A stretch of 64,000 nucleotides of DNA from Pseudofrancisella aestuarii. GTDB lineage: Bacteria; Pseudomonadota; Gammaproteobacteria; Francisellales; Francisellaceae. Shown piece by piece: positions 18,599 to 27,910 of the stretch. Within the stretch, counting starts at the first letter, position 1, and every line of letters starts with the position of its first letter. The notes beneath the pieces were generated by a model that saw nothing but the letters and a program-made list of their open reading frames with translations, had not been told where the DNA came from and made no database searches. Position numbers and translations under genes: made by a program. The stretch is from assembly GCF_003574475.2 (NCBI RefSeq), contig NZ_QLIS02000002.1:496001-560000 (forward strand). The letters are read 5' to 3'.

Positions 18599-19560
18599 AA
18601 TTTTTCTCCAAAGTGAGTAAAGGGTGTTAGCTTGAGTTCTATAGGTTTATTTTGTTTATGAAAACTAATTTCTTTAGAGGAGATAGTTTTACCTATGGGC
18701 TTTAATTCATACTTGAAGGTGTTAAAAAAACTATTTGAGATTTCTTTAAATTTACTGCCTTTGACTGTAAAGAGAAGACTATAGTCTTCACCTCCAGATA
18801 AAGCTACTTGAGTAGGATCAAACTTTAAAAGCTTACATGCCTCTACAAATTGTTGATCAAGATTTAGTTTATCTAAATCAATTATGGCACCGACATCTGA
18901 AGATTCACAAAGTCTCTTGACATCAATATATAAACCATCAGAGATATCCATCATACTAGTGATTGATTTATGTTTACTAAGCCATTGTCCTTCTTTTATT
19001 TTTGCATTAGGCTCTAAACAAAAGTTTTTATAGTATGTGCCGAGATCTAAGTTATTTTCTAAAACAAACAATCCTAATCTAGCATAGCCTAAGAAACCAG
19101 CGACACAAATGATGTCATCATTTTGAGCAGAGTTTCGATATTTTATGTTTTCAGGATTACATGCCCCAATGGCAGTTATACTAATACTAATTTTATCTGG
19201 AGATTTGGTAGTATCTCCACCAATCAATATTATGTTTTCTTCTATGCAGAGCCTAAGTAGATTTTCTAAAAATTCTTGAGCATAGGCAGCGCTGTTATCA
19301 GGAATTGCTATACCACATAGTATGTATTTTGGTGTTGCTCCCATAGCAGCGAGATCACTTAAATTTACATGAAGGGCTTTGTGGGCAAGATTTTTAGCAC
19401 TAAAGTAGCTAGTTCTAAAATGAATATTCTCTATAAGTAAATCTTTTGTTATTACATACTGTTCACTATCTAAACTACGAAGAATTGCAGAATCATCTCC
19501 AATAAATCCATTTGAGTTTTTAGCTAGCTTTTTTACTATCTCATCCTCATTTAAATTCAT
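18595..19560 (-). CDS. thiL: Thiamine-monophosphate kinase
   Basis: 321 aa. It makes TPP from TMP, the final step of the pathway. AIR-synthase-fold motifs are visible: GDDSAIL near residue 20, NLSDLAAMGATP, GGDTTKSPDKI, MMDISDGLYIDVKRL and GGEDYSLLF. It overlaps thiM by four bases upstream and thiD by four bases downstream, so all are translationally coupled. Confidence 0.95.
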   Translation of the reverse strand: MNLNEDEIVKKLAKNSNGFIGDDSAILRSLDSEQYVITKDLLIENIHFRTSYFSAKNLAHKALHVNLSDLAAMGATPKYILCGIAIPDNSAAYAQEFLENLLRLCIEENIILIGGDTTKSPDKISISITAIGACNPENIKYRNSAQNDDIICVAGFLGYARLGLFVLENNLDLGTYYKNFCLEPNAKIKEGQWLSKHKSITSMMDISDGLYIDVKRLCESSDVGAIIDLDKLNLDQQFVEACKLLKFDPTQVALSGGEDYSLLFTVKGSKFKEISNSFFNTFKYELKPIGKTISSKEISFHKQNKPIELKLTPFTHFGEKL

Positions 19561-20345
19561 ATTATCTTTTCCATAAGTTTGAAGTTGCTAGCATGTAATT
19601 GATCCAAAAAAGATATTTTAAAAGAAGCAGGGTGTTTATTTTCTAAAGAAGCTAATTCTCCACAGAGCGTAAAGTATTGAGTAGCTAATTTTGTTGCTTC
19701 AAAAGAATCTTCGATGACACATCTAAAAGCAGCTATAACTGCTGTTAAAGAGCAACCCATACCAGTAACAAGAGGCATTAAGTTAGAGCCAAAAGGTATT
19801 TCAGTACTTGTTGTACCATTCGTAATAAAATCTATTTCACCGCTTATGGCTATAACTGATTTATGGGTATTAGCTAACTTTATAGCAGCTGGTTTTGCAT
19901 CATTTATGGTATTAGCTGTTTCAACTCCTTTTGAGAACAAAAGTGAATCAGTAAGGGATATTATTTCGCTAGCATTACCTCGTATAATAGATGCATGGCT
20001 TGCTATTTTTTTAGCAGAAGTAGTTCTAATTTTTGTAGCTCCGGAACCAACAGGATCAAGAATTGTTGGTTTCTTATATCTATCTGCAGAATTTATAGCT
20101 TGTGTAATTCTATTTAGAAAATTGCTATCTAATGTCCCAATATTTATATATATAGCTGAAGATATAGATACTAGCTCATCAAGTTCTTCTTCATATTGAC
20201 TCATGATAGGAGCAGCACCAACAGCTAATAAACTATTAGCAACAAAATCCATCGTTACAAGGTTAGTAAGATTAAGCACTACAGGTTTTTTGTCTCTTAA
20301 TAAGTAAAGAGCCTTTTGAATTTCTTTAAGCATATTTTCTTTCAT
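19557..20345 (-). CDS. thiM: Hydroxyethylthiazole kinase
   Basis: 262 aa. It phosphorylates the thiazole moiety for salvage. Family motifs: VLNLTNLVTMDFVANSLLAVGA, ILDPVGSGATKIR, RGNASEI and the GMGCSLTAVIAA active-site loop, where the catalytic Cys replaces Asp as in E. coli ThiM. I choose ATG at 20345 because AAGGAG lies eight bases before it; an in-frame TTG at 20351 would add two residues. It overlaps the thiE end by 20 bases. Confidence 0.94.
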   Translation of the reverse strand: MKENMLKEIQKALYLLRDKKPVVLNLTNLVTMDFVANSLLAVGAAPIMSQYEEELDELVSISSAIYINIGTLDSNFLNRITQAINSADRYKKPTILDPVGSGATKIRTTSAKKIASHASIIRGNASEIISLTDSLLFSKGVETANTINDAKPAAIKLANTHKSVIAISGEIDFITNGTTSTEIPFGSNLMPLVTGMGCSLTAVIAAFRCVIEDSFEATKLATQYFTLCGELASLENKHPASFKISFLDQLHASNFKLMEKII

Positions 20346-20958
20346 CAACAATTCTCCTTAGGTTTTGGCAATTTTCTTGGCTGTTTTGATTATGAAAAGC
20401 TTCTATAGCAGCAATTCCATAAGCTCCCGTTTGCAGAACATTTTTAGCATTTGTATTATTTATTCCGCCAATAGCAACAATTGGATATTTTGAGATTTTG
20501 TAAGCTTCTTTTAAGTTGTTTATACCCCAGATAGTTTCAATATTAGGTTTATTTCTTGTAGGAAAAATACTACCGACACCTAAATAGTCGACAGGTAAGT
20601 TATTTGCAATTTTAATTTGCTCAAGATTATTTGTACTTAATCCTAGTATTTTGTTTGGTCCTAGAAGTTCTTTAGCTTTTTGAATATTTCCATCTGACTG
20701 TCCTAGATGTAGCCCATAAGCATTTAACTTTAAACAAAGTTCTATATTATCGTTTACTATTAAAGGAATATTTAAAGCATCTAGTAATTTCTTTAACTTC
20801 TGCCCAAAGAGTAATAAATCATGACCGCTCAAAGTTTTTTCTCTAAGTTGAACAGAGGTTATACCAGAGGTTGCACAAATTTTTATGAATTCTAAGTAGT
20901 CACTAATTGGTTGATCTTGCTTATTTGTAACTAATATTAGTTTTAGAGCATCTTTCAT
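20326..20958 (-). CDS. thiE: Thiamine-phosphate synthase
   Basis: 210 aa TIM-barrel enzyme joining HMP-PP and thiazole phosphate. Motifs: SVQLREKTLSG, LIVNDNIELCLKL, GLHLGQSD, LGVGSIFPTRNK and PIVAIGGIN. It is the first gene of the minus-strand thi operon. Its ribosome binding site, AGGAAG (plus-strand 20965-20970), sits six bases before the ATG and can pair with an upstream UUUCCU, which suggests translational control by the TPP riboswitch. Confidence 0.95.
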   Translation of the reverse strand: MKDALKLILVTNKQDQPISDYLEFIKICATSGITSVQLREKTLSGHDLLLFGQKLKKLLDALNIPLIVNDNIELCLKLNAYGLHLGQSDGNIQKAKELLGPNKILGLSTNNLEQIKIANNLPVDYLGVGSIFPTRNKPNIETIWGINNLKEAYKISKYPIVAIGGINNTNAKNVLQTGAYGIAAIEAFHNQNSQENCQNLRRIVDERKYA

Positions 20959-20964
20959 GTATAT

Positions 20965-20992
20965 CTTCCTTATCTTTAACAGAGGAGGAAAG
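20965..20992 (-). promoter_or_regulatory. Putative SD-sequestor hairpin of the TPP riboswitch
   Basis: On the minus strand, CTTTCCTCC (plus-strand 20984-20992) is followed after 13 bases by the thiE Shine-Dalgarno AGGAAG (20965-20970). UUUCCU can pair with AGGAAG in six pairs, one of them G-U. The CCUCC part can alternatively pair with GGAGG in the 3' strand of the aptamer, giving the classic on/off switch. Pairing was done by eye. Confidence 0.5.
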
Positions 20993-21035
20993 TAAAAACA
21001 TAAAAGATAAATTGATTAAAATACTTTTTAAGTTT

Positions 21036-21125
21036 ACTTTCACACTCCCTCCGCAGGTATTAACCAGAGCAGGTTCAAAGGGTCAAGTCTCAGCCAACTA
21101 AAAGTCAGCACCCCCGGTGAACTTA
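21036..21125 (-). ncRNA. TPP riboswitch (thi-box)
   Basis: Read on the minus strand, the conserved thi-box blocks appear in order: GGGGGTGCTGA, then GGCTGAGA, ACCCTTTGAACCTG, CTGGTTAATACC and GCGGAGGGA. TTCAC before the first block can pair with GTGAA after the last block to close helix P1. It lies between a good promoter and thiE, so TPP should repress the salvage operon. The ends are approximate. Confidence 0.95.
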
Positions 21126-21136
21126 TTTCAAAATTG

Positions 21137-21165
21137 ATTCTAGTAGAAATAGTTTACGTAGTCAA
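21137..21165 (-). promoter_or_regulatory. Promoter of the thi operon
   Basis: On the minus strand, TTGACT (plus-strand 21160-21165) and TAGAAT (21137-21142) are spaced by exactly 17 bases. Each matches the sigma70 consensus at five of six positions. The predicted start of transcription is a few bases before the riboswitch aptamer. Confidence 0.7.
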
Positions 21166-21216
21166 ATAGATTATAGTCAAGTAAGCATCATGAGTATTTA
21201 TATAAAGAGTTCTAAA

Positions 21217-22491
21217 CTACTTTATTTTAGGAGGATAAAGTTTATTTAATAAAGCACCTAATGTAGAGCCTTGTATCAGGATAGATAATACTACCGCAAC
21301 ATATGTAACAGCTACCATATGTGGTGCATCATGTGAAATTGATAATACTAAGGCTAAAGATACTCCTCCCCTTATTCCAGCCCATGTCATAAGAGTTTTA
21401 TTCTTGAATGCAGATTTCGAAAAATCTCTATTGATAATAGCCATAGGAATGAAGACACTAATAAATCTAGAGAAATTCATAATAACAAAAACTAAAAATC
21501 CAATAATAATAGTTAATGTAGTAAAATCTATTTCTGTTAACTCTAAACCTATCATTATAAATAAAAAAGAATTAAGTATATTATCAATTAATCTCCAGAA
21601 CTTACTTAATAAATCTATTTTTATTTGTTTTTTCTTATTCCATTCGGATAGTTTTTTGCCTGTTATTAAACCCGCTATTACCATTGTTATAGGTGCTGAT
21701 ACACCAAGCTTTGATGCAGCTATATATCCCATGCTTGAAACAGCTAAAGTTATTAGAATAGTAGTTTCATCATCCTTATTTGTACGAATGAAAAATAAAG
21801 TTACTATAGCAAAAAGACAGCCTAATAAAATACCACCAACGGCTTCGATAGTAATTTGTTTTATGATTAGTATTATATATGGAATATCTTTAAGAATATT
21901 TGGGTCTAAATTTTCAGTTGGATCAAAAAAAACTATATTTGTTAAAACAACAAATAATACGATACTTGTAGCATCATTAAATAAAGCTTCTCCAACAATT
22001 TGAACTTTTACTGGTTTTGGGACATTCTTGTTTTTTGAAAGAGTGCTAATAACAGCTATAGGGTCTGTTGGTGAAATAAGCGCCCCAAAAACTAAACAGT
22101 TACCAAATGGTACTGAGCCGATATTCAAAATTAGTGTTAAAGTATAATATGCTAATATTGCTGTAATTAATGTAGAGATAATCACGCCAGAAACTGATAA
22201 GGCAACTACAGCTTTAGTTTCTTTTTTTAAGTCAACGGCATTAAAACAAAGGGCACTAGCAAATAACATGAAAGAAATCATCCCATTTAAGAGGGTGGTT
22301 CTAAAATCAAATTGTTTTATAGCAATGACAATAAAATCTCCTTCATCAAAGATTATAATACACCCTATAGAAAAAACTATCGAAAGCATTGTTAAACCAA
22401 TAGCTTTGGGAAATTTTAAAAAATTAGTATTAACATAGCTTAGCAAGGCTGTCACAATTATTAATAAACTAAATAAGAAGAATATATTCAT
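21217..22491 (-). CDS. CPA1-family Na+/H+ antiporter (NhaP-like)
   Basis: 424 aa, about twelve or thirteen membrane helices. The NhaP/NHE signature appears as GALISPTDPIAVISTL, followed by GEALFNDATSIVLFVVL with the paired acidic ND site, and AGIRGGVSLALVLS near the C-terminus. It exchanges cytoplasmic Na+ or K+ for protons for pH and salt balance. It is a single gene divergent from nothing nearby; about 90 bases separate it from the thi promoter. Confidence 0.88.
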   Translation of the reverse strand: MNIFFLFSLLIIVTALLSYVNTNFLKFPKAIGLTMLSIVFSIGCIIIFDEGDFIVIAIKQFDFRTTLLNGMISFMLFASALCFNAVDLKKETKAVVALSVSGVIISTLITAILAYYTLTLILNIGSVPFGNCLVFGALISPTDPIAVISTLSKNKNVPKPVKVQIVGEALFNDATSIVLFVVLTNIVFFDPTENLDPNILKDIPYIILIIKQITIEAVGGILLGCLFAIVTLFFIRTNKDDETTILITLAVSSMGYIAASKLGVSAPITMVIAGLITGKKLSEWNKKKQIKIDLLSKFWRLIDNILNSFLFIMIGLELTEIDFTTLTIIIGFLVFVIMNFSRFISVFIPMAIINRDFSKSAFKNKTLMTWAGIRGGVSLALVLSISHDAPHMVAVTYVAVVLSILIQGSTLGALLNKLYPPKIK

Positions 22492-22611
22492 ACTATTGTG
22501 AGACCTGCTATTTTAAATTATTAAAATAAGTCTCTTTTTACTATCTAAGTTTCTAATTTATTTTAGAAATATAACATAATAAATAATTTCTTCTAACTAT
22601 AAATGGTTTTA

Positions 22612-23508
22612 TTAAAGATCTTTTTTCCAAATATCTCTAAAAATCTTGATGATTTGATCATGTTTAAGAAGAAAATCATTATTATAAGTTTCTTTTGTGT
22701 ATCTCTGAGTATTAACTACTCTTTTGTCTTCATTAAGCACTATTCTATTTCCAATGCTAAATACTATATCCATAATTGGTTTCAAAATCTTAGTTGTTAA
22801 AAAATTACGATAATGCAGTATATATATTTTTGTTTGATTTTCATTTATGGGAACAAAGTAAGCAGTTACTTTCATTTTATTTGAAATGTTAAGAAGCCAA
22901 GCATTAGGAAAAATATATTTAATCATTAATTCACCATTCTTTATAGCTTCAATATTATTGTTTTTTTCTATAATTTTAATATCATCTGGTATTTTGTAAC
23001 CTTTTCCAATGGTTCTTTTATGTACCGTGGCTAGATGTGTGTAGTCTAGTTGGTTTTCTATACAATGTCTTATATTATTATTCCAGATGTCAGTTATCAT
23101 CGCATATTTGCCATTAAAGGAATCAAAAAGCTCCTGACAGAATTCAAATGCATAATCATTATTTAAATCTTCATCAAAGATATTTATCCAGATCATATCC
23201 GCTATTATTTTTGTAGGATAAACTTTAGCTTTTAATTTAGGAATAGAGCATTGTGTTTCAGGGGTATATTTGCAATTACCTGCATCATTAAATTGAAATC
23301 CATGAAAAGGGCATGTAATACAATTATCAATAACTTTACCTGAGCTTAGTTCAGCACCTCGGTGTGGACAGTTATTATCCATAATGATTATTTTTTTATC
23401 ATCATTTTTCCAGACTACAAGATTTAAGCCAAATCGTTCTAATTTTTGAGGTTTATTCTTAAACTCACTAATATGCGCTATAGCATACCAAGCTTTTGGA
23501 ACTTTCAT
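22612..23508 (-). CDS. Rieske-type oxygenase of unknown substrate
   Basis: 298 aa. The N-terminal Rieske [2Fe-2S] domain has C47-x-H49 (CPHRGAE) and C66-x2-H69 (CPFHGF). The C-terminal mononuclear iron site is visible as ENQLDYTHLATVH, with H158, H163 and D155 as the bridging Asp. This is the ring-hydroxylating / VanA-like monooxygenase alpha-subunit layout, at the short end of the family. No reductase, ferredoxin or pathway gene is adjacent; proB is divergent. GGAG lies eight bases before the ATG. The substrate is unknown. Confidence 0.82.
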   Translation of the reverse strand: MKVPKAWYAIAHISEFKNKPQKLERFGLNLVVWKNDDKKIIIMDNNCPHRGAELSSGKVIDNCITCPFHGFQFNDAGNCKYTPETQCSIPKLKAKVYPTKIIADMIWINIFDEDLNNDYAFEFCQELFDSFNGKYAMITDIWNNNIRHCIENQLDYTHLATVHKRTIGKGYKIPDDIKIIEKNNNIEAIKNGELMIKYIFPNAWLLNISNKMKVTAYFVPINENQTKIYILHYRNFLTTKILKPIMDIVFSIGNRIVLNEDKRVVNTQRYTKETYNNDFLLKHDQIIKIFRDIWKKDL

Positions 23509-23629
23509 TATCCATTCTCCATATGGTGTGGATTAGAAATATAATCAAACTAAATTTTAATATACATCTCTATGAAGATATATTAAATAATTATACAATC
23601 ATACTAAAAGCTTTTAAATCCAATAGAAT

Positions 23630-24757
23630 ATGAGTAGAAAAGAGTATCTTAGAAATACAAAAAGAATTGTTATAAAAATAGGCACTAGCACTTTGACTCA
23701 TAGTAGTGGTTTATTGAATATTGATCGTATAGAAAAAATAGTTCGTCAATTATCTGATTTGCATAATCAAGGGTATGAAGTTGTATTAGTTACCTCTGGT
23801 GCAGTAGGCGCCGGCATGGGTAAATTAAATCTTTCAAATAAGCCTAAAACCCTACCTGAAAAGCAAGCGGTTGCAGCTGTTGGTCAAGTAGCTTTGACTC
23901 ATTTATATCAAAAGCTTTTCTCTGAGTATGGTAAAAATATAGGTCAGCTGCTTTTAACAAAAGATGATATTGCAAATAGAGAAAGATATCTAAATGCTAG
24001 AAATACTTTTTTTGCTTTAATTAATAAAGGAGTTATACCAGTAGTCAATGAAAATGACGCTGTTGTCGTAGATGAAATAAAAGTTGGGGATAATGACACT
24101 TTATCAGCATTAGTAGCAAGTTTAGTGGAGGCTGATCTCTTAGTTATATTATCAGATATAGATGGTTTATATACGGCTAACCCAAAAGTGGATAGTTCAG
24201 CAAAGTTCTTAGATACAGTTCTACATATCTCTGCTGAAATAAAAGCTATGGCAGGTGGAGCTGGTTCAAAATTCGCTACAGGTGGTATGGCAACAAAATT
24301 AAAAGCTGGTGAAATAGCTACAAAGTCTGGGACTAATATGATTATAGCTTGTGGCGAAAATCCTCAGAATATAAGAAAGATTATAGATGGTGAAGATATT
24401 GGTACTCTTTTTCTGAAAGATAGTAAGTTGATTGCTGCTAAGAAACATTGGATAAGCTATAGCAGTAATAAAAAAGGAATACTGATAATAGATGATGGCG
24501 CAGTAGAGGCACTTTATAAATCTAAGAGTTTGTTACCTTGTGGAGTAGTAAAATCAGAAGGTGATTTTTCTAAGGGCTCTACGGTAGCTATATTGAATAA
24601 GTATGGTGAAGAAATAGCTACAGGGCTATCTAACTATTCATCAAAAGAGATTGAGCTTATTAAAGGTAATAAAAGCTATGATATTGTAAAAATACTAGGC
24701 TACTGTGACTATAATGAAATAGTTCATATTGATAACTTACATATTAAAGAGGCTTAG
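23630..24757 (+). CDS. proB: Glutamate 5-kinase
   Basis: 375 aa, the long form with an amino-acid-kinase domain (about 1-255) and a C-terminal PUA domain (about 280-365). It performs the first step of proline synthesis. Motifs: IVIKIGTSTLTH at the start, LVTSGAVGAGMGKL, NENDAVVVDEIKVGDND and AGGAGSKFATGGMATKLKAG. The ribosome binding site is weak. proA follows after two bases, so the pair forms an operon. Confidence 0.96.
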   Translation: MSRKEYLRNTKRIVIKIGTSTLTHSSGLLNIDRIEKIVRQLSDLHNQGYEVVLVTSGAVGAGMGKLNLSNKPKTLPEKQAVAAVGQVALTHLYQKLFSEYGKNIGQLLLTKDDIANRERYLNARNTFFALINKGVIPVVNENDAVVVDEIKVGDNDTLSALVASLVEADLLVILSDIDGLYTANPKVDSSAKFLDTVLHISAEIKAMAGGAGSKFATGGMATKLKAGEIATKSGTNMIIACGENPQNIRKIIDGEDIGTLFLKDSKLIAAKKHWISYSSNKKGILIIDDGAVEALYKSKSLLPCGVVKSEGDFSKGSTVAILNKYGEEIATGLSNYSSKEIELIKGNKSYDIVKILGYCDYNEIVHIDNLHIKEA

Positions 24758-24759
24758 AA

Positions 24760-26013
24760 ATGAGCAGTAATTATATTTTAGAGCTTGGAATAAAAGCTAA
24801 GGAAGCCTCAAAGCATCTAGCTCAGCTGAATACTATAACTAAAAATAAAGTTTTATATGATCTAGAAAAAGCTTTACTAGAGAAGGCTAATTATATTAAA
24901 GAAGAAAATCAAAAAGACTTAGCTGTAGCTAGCGAAAGAGGTTTATCAAAAGCCTTTGTAGATAGGTTAACTCTAACTGATGAAAGAATAAAATCAATGG
25001 CTGATGGAGTTAGACAAATAACTGATTTTGCTGATCCAATAGGTAAAATTGAAAAAGGATTTAAGCATTCTAAAGGAATGACAATATCTCAAGTTAGAGT
25101 GCCACTAGGTGTTATTGCTATGATTTTTGAATCACGTCCTAATGTAACTATAGATGCTGGTGCATTAGCTTTAAAATCTGGTAATGCAATTATTCTAAGA
25201 GGTGGCTCTGACTCAATAAATACAAATAAAGCTTTAAAAAATATATTTGCTAATGTTTGTACTAAAAATGGATTACCTGAATGCACTGTTCAACTAGTTG
25301 AAAATACAGATAGAGAGTTGGTCAAAGAGTTAGTTACTTTAGATAAATATGTTGATGTAATAATACCAAGAGGTGGAAAGGGTCTTAAAAAAGCTATTCA
25401 GAATGATGCAACAGTTCCAATGATTGAGACAGGAGCAGGAATTTGTCATACATATATAGATGAGTTTGCAGATTTAAATAAGGCATTAAAAATAGTTATT
25501 AATGCTAAAGTTCAAAGACCTGGTGTCTGTAATTCTTTAGAAACATTGCTTGTTCATAAAGATATTTTAGATAAGTTTTTACCGGAATTAGAAAATGAAC
25601 TTATAAAAAATAGCGTTGAAATAAGAGCTGATGATAAAAGTTTAAGATATTTAAAACAGGCAAAATTAGCAACTGAAAAAGATTGGGAAACTGAGTATTT
25701 GGATTTAATTTTATCTATCAAGTCAGTTTCTAATGTTAAAGATGCAGTAGAGCATATTAATACTTATGGAAGTATGCATTCTGAAAGTATTATTACTGAG
25801 AGCTATACTAATACGGAAATATTTCTGAATGAAGTTGATGCTGCTGCGGTTTATGCAAATGCTTCTACTAGATTTACAGATGGTGGTGAATTTGGTTTTG
25901 GTGGAGAAATTGGTATTAGCACACAAAAGCTTCATGCAAGAGGACCAATGGGGATTAATGAGCTTACAACATTGAAATATGTTATTAGAGGTAATGGACA
26001 AATTAGAGAATAA
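24760..26013 (+). CDS. proA: Gamma-glutamyl phosphate reductase
   Basis: 417 aa, normal length. It reduces glutamyl-5-phosphate to the semialdehyde using NADPH. ALDH-fold motifs: VRVPLGVIAMIFESRPNVT, ILRGGSDSINTN, and the catalytic Cys in QRPGVCNSLETLL. GEFGFGGEIGISTQKLHARGPM closes the C-terminus. GAGG precedes the ATG at 24760, two bases after proB. Confidence 0.97.
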   Translation: MSSNYILELGIKAKEASKHLAQLNTITKNKVLYDLEKALLEKANYIKEENQKDLAVASERGLSKAFVDRLTLTDERIKSMADGVRQITDFADPIGKIEKGFKHSKGMTISQVRVPLGVIAMIFESRPNVTIDAGALALKSGNAIILRGGSDSINTNKALKNIFANVCTKNGLPECTVQLVENTDRELVKELVTLDKYVDVIIPRGGKGLKKAIQNDATVPMIETGAGICHTYIDEFADLNKALKIVINAKVQRPGVCNSLETLLVHKDILDKFLPELENELIKNSVEIRADDKSLRYLKQAKLATEKDWETEYLDLILSIKSVSNVKDAVEHINTYGSMHSESIITESYTNTEIFLNEVDAAAVYANASTRFTDGGEFGFGGEIGISTQKLHARGPMGINELTTLKYVIRGNGQIRE

Positions 26014-26014
26014 T

Positions 26015-26419
26015 ATGAATTCTAATAATATGCCAGAATGGTATTTTACAACAAAGTTTGAAATACCTATCAAACCAGCTAAATATCCTGATAAATTTAT
26101 GATCTTAACAGCATGGAATCCTTTAAATCAAAAGCTATCTAAAGAAGAAAATATATCTAGAAATAATGCTTTAGAAAAAGATTTGAAAGAAAGCTTCTCT
26201 TTTGTATATGAAATAAATGGCTTTGATCCAGAATCTAAACATAAAGAAAATGGATTTATGGCAAACTGTTTTGATTTAGATAAAGCTTGTGATTATGGAC
26301 TAAAGTATCAACAAGATGCGATTTATTATGTTGTAGAGGATAAGTTATATGTTGTTCAATGTGCTTTGGATAAAAGAGAAATGATTAGTGTTGGCAAATT
26401 TCTATATAGAGTTTTCTAA
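26015..26419 (+). CDS. DUF3293 protein
   Basis: 134 aa, small soluble protein with the pattern of DUF3293: an early ILTAWNP strand, NNALEKDL, GFDPES near the middle, and a late AIYYVVEDKLYVVQC segment. No function is known for the family. I choose ATG 26015, one base after the proA stop, with TTAGAGAA upstream. The frame also has starts at 25979 and 25994 inside proA. Position suggests co-transcription with proBA, but a role in proline synthesis is not implied. Confidence 0.7.
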   Translation: MNSNNMPEWYFTTKFEIPIKPAKYPDKFMILTAWNPLNQKLSKEENISRNNALEKDLKESFSFVYEINGFDPESKHKENGFMANCFDLDKACDYGLKYQQDAIYYVVEDKLYVVQCALDKREMISVGKFLYRVF

Positions 26420-26423
26420 TAAA

Positions 26424-27767
26424 TTATTTATAAAAGAATTTATACATTAACGAGAAAATAGCGATAAGTATAATTCCAGAGAAAACTACTATTCTCTGAT
26501 CTGGATCACATAGCATACCTAGAATGATGAGGCTATTAAATATAATGCTAGCATAAGGCAGTATTGGAAATCCAAAGGCTTTAAATTTAAGCTGTTTAAT
26601 TTCTTCTTTTGATAAAGATTTTCTGAATTTAACATGACATAAGCTAATGACTAACCAGATTAAACATCCAACCATTCCGGATGATGATATTATAAGGATG
26701 AAAACTTTTTCAGCACCTATAAATCTACTAAGCAAACATATGCAAGAGATAATAGCTGTAAAAATTACGCCATAGTATGGAATATGGTGTTTATTAATTT
26801 TCTTAAATAATTTAGGTGCTTGGTTATCATTAGACATAGACCAAAGTAGTCTAGCACAAGCATAGAAAGCAGAATTAACCGCAGATAAACTAGCTGTTAG
26901 TATTACAAGTTGCATTATTGTGTCTATATATCTTATATTTACTAGCTTGAGCACAGTTACAAAAGGTGTATCAATTACGCTAGAATCTTTATAAGGTATT
27001 ATGTATGCAATTATAAAAGTTGAGAAAATGAAAAATACTAAAATACGTAAGGCTACACTTTTAATAGCTTTGATAATATTTTTTACAGGATCTTTAGTTT
27101 CTCCAGCTGCAATACCAACTAATTCAGCGCCCTGAAAGGTACAAACTATTATTACTAAACCAAAAGCAAATGCTTGGAAACCATTTGGGAATAATCCATC
27201 AGTATAAAAATTTACTAATCCAGCAACGGGTTTATTTGTATGTAAAAATCCAAATACTATTAATCCGCCAATTAGAATAAAAATCAGAATAGTTAAGATT
27301 TTTATACCAGCTAGCCAAAATTCAATTTCTGCAAAAATCCTCACAGATAAAAAATTAAGTAGACTTATTGAGACAATAAAGAGTAAACAGTATTGCCATA
27401 CTGATATTATAGGGAAAAAGTTATTACAAATTATTGCAGCAGCAACAAGAGAAGCAGCTGCAGCTGTAACCCAGTTTATTAGATATAACCAGCCGGTTAA
27501 GAAGCCTGCATATTTCGATAAGAACCTGGTAGCATAGCTTTGGAATGATCCACTTACTGGGAGTGCTACAGCCATCTCTGCTAAGCTGACTAGGACTATC
27601 ATCATGAGTATACCACCTAGTATAAAACCTAGAACTGTACCAAAAGCTCCTACTGTGTTTAATATACTTCCAACGCCTAAGAAAAAACTGGCAGAGATAG
27701 TGCCTCCTAGGGATATCATGACTATATGCCTAGATAATATTGATCTTTTTAATTCTTGATTTGACAT
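26424..27767 (-). CDS. Amino acid permease (APC superfamily, AAT family)
   Basis: About 447 aa with twelve membrane helices. The AAT-family start LKRSILSRHIVMISLGGTI and the helix-1 break are clear, as is FQGAELVGIAAGETKDP between helices 5 and 6. Relatives import lysine, proline or aromatic amino acids; the substrate is unknown. ATG 27767 gives the usual family N-terminus; an in-frame ATG at 27797 would add ten hydrophobic residues and has no ribosome binding site. It is convergent with the proBA transcript, with a four-base gap. Confidence 0.85.
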   Translation of the reverse strand: MSNQELKRSILSRHIVMISLGGTISASFFLGVGSILNTVGAFGTVLGFILGGILMMIVLVSLAEMAVALPVSGSFQSYATRFLSKYAGFLTGWLYLINWVTAAAASLVAAAIICNNFFPIISVWQYCLLFIVSISLLNFLSVRIFAEIEFWLAGIKILTILIFILIGGLIVFGFLHTNKPVAGLVNFYTDGLFPNGFQAFAFGLVIIVCTFQGAELVGIAAGETKDPVKNIIKAIKSVALRILVFFIFSTFIIAYIIPYKDSSVIDTPFVTVLKLVNIRYIDTIMQLVILTASLSAVNSAFYACARLLWSMSNDNQAPKLFKKINKHHIPYYGVIFTAIISCICLLSRFIGAEKVFILIISSSGMVGCLIWLVISLCHVKFRKSLSKEEIKQLKFKAFGFPILPYASIIFNSLIILGMLCDPDQRIVVFSGIILIAIFSLMYKFFYK

Positions 27768-27910
27768 ATTCTTGAAAAAGAGAATCAATAAATTCATTAT
27801 ATGCCATAAGTTATATTTTTAGATAATAAAAATTTTTCTACAGAGCAACTTTCTAGATAATCCATATTTAGAAACATATAATTCAATCTACATTTATTAT
27901 TGTTTTTGAT

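Noticed and set aside
19714-20199. 161-codon plus-strand frame opposite thiM
   Set aside because: Shadow of thiM, ending in a poly-Ser tract from repeated codons; no support.
21061-21090. GGTTCAA-like string that might mark a tRNA T-arm
   Set aside because: It belongs to the TPP riboswitch (the TTTGAACCTG block on the minus strand); no acceptor or anticodon stem fits.
21404-22003. 199-codon open frame on the plus strand opposite the Na+/H+ antiporter
   Set aside because: It is a shadow of the real gene: low-complexity Ile/Val/Lys composition, no ribosome binding site, no family pattern; the antiporter frame has clear motifs.
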